Shown: positions 63,348-64,000 of the stretch, one piece after another | Numbering within the stretch: position 1 is the stretch's first letter | Layout: every line of letters begins with the position of its first letter | Notes under the pieces: generated by a model | What the model saw: the letters and a program-made list of their open reading frames with translations, nothing else | Told to the model about the DNA's origin: nothing | Database searches by the model: none | Assembly: GCA_964019415.1 (NCBI GenBank) | Contig: OZ025875.1 | Span: forward strand, 481,001 to 545,000 | Length of the DNA: 64,000 nt | Origin: Ianthella basta | Taxonomy: Eukaryota; Porifera; Demospongiae; Verongiida; Ianthellidae | Reading direction: 5' to 3' | Program-made: the position numbers and the translations under genes

Positions 63348-64000
63348 ATGGCGTCCTATTCAAAACGACCTCGGTATTCTTGGACAATGCTGTCGAGTGC
63401 TCATATGATCAGGAAAAGGAAGAAGAGAAAGTTGAAGGCGCTGAAAACTCAATGTCGGCAAGTGTTTGATGTTCATTCCCTTCACTCGAGTGAAGCCGAA
63501 CTCGCTGCAGATACAATCGCTCCTGGAATGGTTACCGGCTCCGACTTGGCAAGCAGTAACATCGACGGGAGGACTAGAGTGGATGTGACGGATACTGAAA
63601 TAGGACGAAACCCCAAGAACTCAGCATCTAGCGCAAAAGACCCAAGTATGCCGTCACCGCGCGCTCACAGGACAGCCCGTCGCGAACGCGCGGAAGCTAA
63701 ACACATGCACAGGACGGCACTACGCCGAAGGTTGCGCGTGCCTGTCAACGGTGATGAAGAAAGTACTGACTGTGTCCCTGAAACGTCTCAAGAGTCTCTT
63801 CCCTCCCATCAACCTAATTCTTGTAGTCCCTCGAATGGGGCAGACATTGACAATGAACCGGCTGCACCACAGCCAATGTTAGGAGTTGGTAGTAGAGCCT
63901 TGGAGGGTGCCCTCTGTGCACAAGAGGCAAGGAAGAAGAAGAAGAAGAAGCACAAGAGAAGGGAGCTACATGATGCCGTCAAGGAGTCTAAAAAGAAAAA
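63348..64000 (+). CDS. N-terminal part of an unrecognised basic protein (partial)
   Basis: Open reading frame from ATG at 63348 to the window end (217 codons, no stop). It begins MASYSKRPRYSWTMLSSAHM and an IRKRKKRKLK block, is Ser/Asp/Glu-rich in the middle, has an Arg-rich segment (HRTARRERAEAKHMHRTALR) and a poly-Lys run KKKKKKHKRRE near 63936. Such basic blocks suggest nuclear localisation. No domain recognised. Start chosen because it is the first ATG after the divergent promoter region. Confidence 0.55.
   Translation, partial: MASYSKRPRYSWTMLSSAHMIRKRKKRKLKALKTQCRQVFDVHSLHSSEAELAADTIAPGMVTGSDLASSNIDGRTRVDVTDTEIGRNPKNSASSAKDPSMPSPRAHRTARRERAEAKHMHRTALRRRLRVPVNGDEESTDCVPETSQESLPSHQPNSCSPSNGADIDNEPAAPQPMLGVGSRALEGALCAQEARKKKKKKHKRRELHDAVKESKKK

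Overview
This is eukaryotic, animal nuclear DNA. Nearly every gene is split by GT-AG introns, genes lie on both strands, and the introns are loaded with (TG/CA)n microsatellites. The gene set (NuMA, HMMR, beta-sarcoglycan, SCLT1, a DNHD1-type dynein heavy chain, mitochondrial NARS2) points to a ciliated metazoan. Short introns, compact spacing and divergence from vertebrate sequences suggest a non-bilaterian such as a sponge; the species call is inference. Identities come from recognising conserved motifs by eye; no database search was run.

Layout. 14-5580 (-) NuMA homologue with a Hook-like N-terminus and the LGN-binding peptide; 5843-8484 (+) mitochondrial asparaginyl-tRNA synthetase; 8972-12734 (-) HMMR/RHAMM; 12976-19282 (+) SCLT1; 19590-21981 (-) beta-sarcoglycan; 22077-23358 (+) Rab-like GTPase; 23827-25347 (-) intronless sulfatase; 25634-49256 (+) DNHD1-like dynein heavy chain of many exons, with a probable small nested minus-strand gene in its 37.2-39.2 kb intron; 49257-56681 a gene-poor stretch holding a promoter-like region, a probable non-coding spliced locus with ultrashort intron-like cassettes, and a 33-bp minisatellite; 56682-59656 (-) phospholipase B-like protein; 59798-61559 (+) GTPBP8/EngB-type GTPase; 62614-63297 (-) small single-pass membrane coiled-coil protein; 63348-64000 (+) start of an unrecognised basic protein that runs off the window.

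The protein-coding genes alternate strictly between strands, giving six head-to-head pairs. The two best-defined start-to-start gaps are under 100 bp and the others are at most about 290 bp, so shared bidirectional promoters are likely. Four genes (NuMA, HMMR, SCLT1, DNHD1-like) concern spindle poles, centrioles or dynein; NuMA and HMMR are functionally linked with dynein in spindle positioning.

The most unusual region is 49.5-54.1 kb. A CCAAT/CRE/TATA promoter-like stretch precedes at least 18 cassettes of about 29-51 nt, each shaped like a GT-AG intron (often GTAGG or GTTAGG, then a G-run, then TATCT..TCAGTTTTGCAG). They are separated by exon-sized segments; the one segment translated in all frames is closed, and no ORF track entry spans the region. 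Six consecutive cassettes are duplicated about 1.12-1.17 kb downstream. I know no described family like this.
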